7,114 nt of DNA from positions 1 to 7,114 of the forward strand of contig JABDQB010000070.1 of assembly GCA_013042495.1 (NCBI GenBank). Direction: 5' to 3'. Below, one piece after another: positions 4,934 through 7,114 of this stretch; position 1 is the stretch's first letter; the number at the start of each line of letters is the position of its first letter. Position numbers and translations under genes: made by a program. Below the pieces are notes generated by a model. That model was not told the DNA's origin, searched no databases, and saw only the letters and a list, made by a program, of their open reading frames with translations. Source of the stretch: Gemmatimonadota bacterium. GTDB taxonomy: Bacteria > Gemmatimonadota > Gemmatimonadetes > Palauibacterales > Palauibacteraceae.

Positions 4934-6527
4934 ACCTTTGCGCGAGAGACGGAATGCGGTGACGGTCCTTCAGACGCGGTCGTGGACGCTGCTGACCGGG
5001 CTGTTCTGCCTCCTCGGAGCGGCCGCATGCGGTGGGCAGCCCGAGCGACAGGTTGTCGTCCTGGGGTCCACCACGTCGCTCTATGACTCCGGCCTGTTGG
5101 ACACGCTGGTTCCTCTTTTCGAGGAAGACAATCCGGACCTCAAGGTCAGCGTACTGGCGGTCGGGACCGGCCAGGCCCTGGCCCTTGGGCGCAGGGGCGA
5201 CGCCGACGTGCTTCTCGTGCATGCCCCGGCGGCGGAGCTCGAGTTCCTGCAAGCCGGGCACGGACGGAATCGGGTCACCTTCATGCGCAACGACTTCGTG
5301 ATCGCCGGGCCCGCCGAGGATCCCGCTGGCGTTCGGGCTCTCTACACGAACGAGCCCGGGCCGGCTGCGTTCTCCGCCATCGCAAGGGTGGGAGCGCCTT
5401 TCCTCTCCCGTGGAGACGACTCCGGCACTCACAAACGGGAGCTTGCACTGTGGGATATCGCAGCGGCGACGCCTGAACCGCTTTGGTACCAGGAAAGCGG
5501 CCAGGGCATGGGCAACACGCTCATGATCGCGTCCGAGCGCCGCGCTTATGCCCTGACCGACCGGGCTACCCTGCGAGTCCTGGGTAGCGCAGTCGATCTC
5601 GAGGTACTTGTGGCCGGAGGCGCGCGCCTCGAGAACTTCTACTCGGTGATCGTGACCACCGGCGCATCGAACCAGGAAGCGGCCGATCGACTGTGGGGCT
5701 GGCTTCTCGGCGACCGCGCCCGGTCGGCAATCGCCTCCTACGGGGTCGACCACTTCGGGGAACCACTCTTTCAACCGCTTCCGTTCGATTTGACTCGCGA
5801 CCCGACCTACCGTGGCCAGGACCAGGCCGAGAATCCGTTCGTGCTGGCCCTGCGCCTCTTGATGTCCGGGGACGACTACGTCATTGACATCGTTCTACGC
5901 TCGTTGGCCATCTCGGGCATGGCGCTGCTGATCGCAGTCCTGATCGCACTGCCGATCGGGATCGGCCTGTCCCTTTCGCGGTTCCGGCTTCGGCTGCCGC
6001 TGGTGGCATTCATCAACACGGGCCTGGCGTTCCCTCCCGTCGTGGTCGGCCTGCTCGTGTACCTGGCGCTCTCCCGTACCGGACCGCTCGGCCCGCTCGA
6101 ACTGCTCTACACGCCCACCGCGGTGGTTCTGGCGCAGGTCGTTCTGGCTGGGCCGTACATCGTGGCCGTGAGTCTCGCGGCGTTGGAGAGTGTTCCTCCC
6201 GATGTTCGGACCCAGGCGCGCGGGCTCGGGGCCACCCGATGGCAGGCGCTCCTCCTGCACCTCCGGGAAGCCCGCCTTTCACTCGTGGCGGCGATCGCGG
6301 CCGGGTTCGGCGCCGTCATCAGCGAAGTGGGGGCCGTGATGATCGTCGGGGGAAATCTGCTCGGCGAAACGAGAGTGATGACGAGCGCGATCGTCCTGGA
6401 AACCCGGCGAGGAGATTTCGGATCTGCCATCGCCCTCGGAATCGTCCTTCTTGGAATCGCGCTGGTCGTCAATCTCTTGTTGACGTTGCTCCACCTGCCC
6501 CGGCGGCCCGCCAGGATGTCGACATGA
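4920..6527 (+). CDS. tupAB: TupA-TupB fusion: tungstate-type binding protein joined to ABC permease
   Basis: A single 535-residue chain holds both extracytoplasmic binding protein and membrane channel of a tungstate-type ABC importer. Residues 22-37 form a signal ending in GAAAC (Cys37), a possible lipobox. Residues 44-288 are a full TupA domain: STTSLYDSGLL (50-60) and SRGDDSGTHKRELALW (163-178) supply the oxyanion-binding loops, with GTGQALALG, GDADVLLVHAP and WYQESGQGMGNTL also typical. A linker of about 16 residues (289-304) leads into a full TupB permease with about five membrane helices (near 326-350, 360-384, 400-420, 454-479, 501-525). The ATPase-docking loop is QARGLGATRWQALLLHLREA (432-451) and the TupB hallmark EVGAVMIVGGNLLGETRVMT (469-488) follows. 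Normally these are two genes. The ATG at 4920 lacks a ribosome site; GTG at 4857, 4929 or 4959 are alternatives. The stop overlaps tupC by ATGA. Tungstate is the likely substrate; vanadate (VupABC-like) or molybdate is possible. Confidence 0.92.
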   Translation: MAGVKPLRERRNAVTVLQTRSWTLLTGLFCLLGAAACGGQPERQVVVLGSTTSLYDSGLLDTLVPLFEEDNPDLKVSVLAVGTGQALALGRRGDADVLLVHAPAAELEFLQAGHGRNRVTFMRNDFVIAGPAEDPAGVRALYTNEPGPAAFSAIARVGAPFLSRGDDSGTHKRELALWDIAAATPEPLWYQESGQGMGNTLMIASERRAYALTDRATLRVLGSAVDLEVLVAGGARLENFYSVIVTTGASNQEAADRLWGWLLGDRARSAIASYGVDHFGEPLFQPLPFDLTRDPTYRGQDQAENPFVLALRLLMSGDDYVIDIVLRSLAISGMALLIAVLIALPIGIGLSLSRFRLRLPLVAFINTGLAFPPVVVGLLVYLALSRTGPLGPLELLYTPTAVVLAQVVLAGPYIVAVSLAALESVPPDVRTQARGLGATRWQALLLHLREARLSLVAAIAAGFGAVISEVGAVMIVGGNLLGETRVMTSAIVLETRRGDFGSAIALGIVLLGIALVVNLLLTLLHLPRRPARMST

Positions 6528-7114
6528 CAGGCGCCGCGGCCGGAGACGGCGCTCCGCTGTTGACCGCCCACGATCTGCTGATCGAGAGGGCGGGGACCCG
6601 GCTTCTCGATGTGCCGCACGTTGAGGTGCGTGAAGGAGAGGTTCTCTCGATCCTCGGACCCAATGGCGCGGGCAAGTCCACGCTCCTCCGGGTGCTCGCC
6701 ATGCTACAGAAGCCCGATCGCGGAACCGTGCGCTTTCGGGACTTCGACGGTGCGGCCGCCGATCGCCTGCTTCGTCGCGAGTCGGCCTTTGTCTTCCAGA
6801 AACCGCACCTGTGGGCTGGAACGGTACGAGAGAACATCCAGCTTGGACTTCGGCTCCGGCGTGAACCCGCCGGATCTGCCCGCCACCAGGCAAGACAGGC
6901 CGCCGTCCAACTCGGCATCGAGCACCTCCTGGATCGCGACGCTCGCTCTCTCTCCGGTGGGGAGGCCCAGAGAGTGGCCATCGCACGCGCGATGGTGCTG
7001 GAACCCCAGGTGCTCTTCCTGGACGAGCCAGCCGCCAATCTGGACCTGATGGCTCAGACCGCCCTGATGGAGGATCTCGAACACGTCGCTCGCGTCGGAA
7101 GCCACGCTACGGTC
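6524..7114 (+). CDS. tupC: TupC-type ABC ATPase, N-terminal 197 residues (runs off right edge)
   Basis: The cytoplasmic ATPase of the importer begins at an ATG that overlaps the fused gene's stop (ATGA) and stays open to the window end, giving 197 residues. Visible motifs are Walker A GPNGAGKST (45-53), Q-loop FQKPHLW (91-97, Gln92), signature LSGGEAQRVAIARA (143-156), Walker B VLFLDEPAANLD (163-174, catalytic Glu168), with the D-loop at its end. The switch histidine of the H-loop should come just past the edge. Phe-Gln-Lys-Pro with nearby Leu-Trp, and a single short ATPase without a visible regulatory tail so far, fit TupC-type subunits. The four-base overlap implies translational coupling, suited to a fixed ratio with the permease: two fused chains and two ATPases per transporter. 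Family assignment rests largely on the neighbour; alone it could be called a phosphate- or amino-acid-type importer ATPase. Confidence 0.9.
   Translation, partial: MTGAAAGDGAPLLTAHDLLIERAGTRLLDVPHVEVREGEVLSILGPNGAGKSTLLRVLAMLQKPDRGTVRFRDFDGAAADRLLRRESAFVFQKPHLWAGTVRENIQLGLRLRREPAGSARHQARQAAVQLGIEHLLDRDARSLSGGEAQRVAIARAMVLEPQVLFLDEPAANLDLMAQTALMEDLEHVARVGSHATV

Noticed and set aside
4911..5774. A 287-codon open frame on the minus strand opposite the TupA domain
   Set aside because: It is antisense to unmistakable TupA motifs and shows no recognisable protein features.
5784..5850. A hidden separate start for TupB inside the fused frame
   Set aside because: No ATG lies at the expected TupB N-terminus. 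The GTG in the region lacks a good ribosome site, and ATG within the LLMSGD stretch would remove the start of the domain. A read error cannot be fully excluded from sequence alone.

Overview
The window is GC-rich, densely coded DNA from a bacterium that appears to have an outer membrane. Evidence for that is three consecutive genes for predicted lipoproteins, one of the LpoB family and one with a BamE/SmpA-like stretch. The DUF2723 (TMEM260-like) and UbiE/MenG proteins occur in many phyla and do not fix the taxonomy. No rRNA, tRNA, phage, IS or CRISPR sequence is visible, and it reads as ordinary chromosome.

Layout, left to right. (1) 1..231, minus: the N-terminus of a DUF2723 membrane protein that runs off the left edge. 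(2) 340..3747, minus: a tight run of three lipoprotein genes. In transcription order these are an LpoB-family protein (3747 to 3091), a BamE-like/TPR lipoprotein (3029 to 2226) and a large COG3014-type lipoprotein (2226 to 340). The last two share one base in a TAATG junction. (3) 3748..3867: a divergent intergenic region. (4) 3868..4623, plus: ubiE/menG, the quinone C-methyltransferase. (5) 4636..4818, minus: an orphan 60-residue AbrB/SpoVT-fold protein, convergent with ubiE. (6) 4819..4919: a divergent control region with plausible overlapping promoters. (7) 4920..6527, plus: one open frame that joins a complete TupA-type tungstate-binding protein to a complete TupB-type permease. (8) 6524..7114, plus: a TupC-type ATPase, overlapping by ATGA and cut by the right edge.

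How the genes work together. The right half is a high-affinity oxyanion (tungstate, possibly vanadate or molybdate) ABC importer in which binding protein and channel are one polypeptide, with the ATPase translationally coupled. The small AbrB-like gene sits back to back with it and is a candidate local regulator. The left half is an envelope lipoprotein cluster, possibly acting in cell-wall synthesis or outer-membrane maintenance, followed by a putative glycosyltransferase-like membrane protein. ubiE is a respiratory quinone housekeeping gene with no obvious tie to either side.

The most notable feature is the TupA-TupB fusion. The membrane topology deduced for the permease puts its N-terminus outside the cytoplasm, which is what an N-terminal binding protein requires, so the fusion is mechanically sensible and not an obvious artefact.
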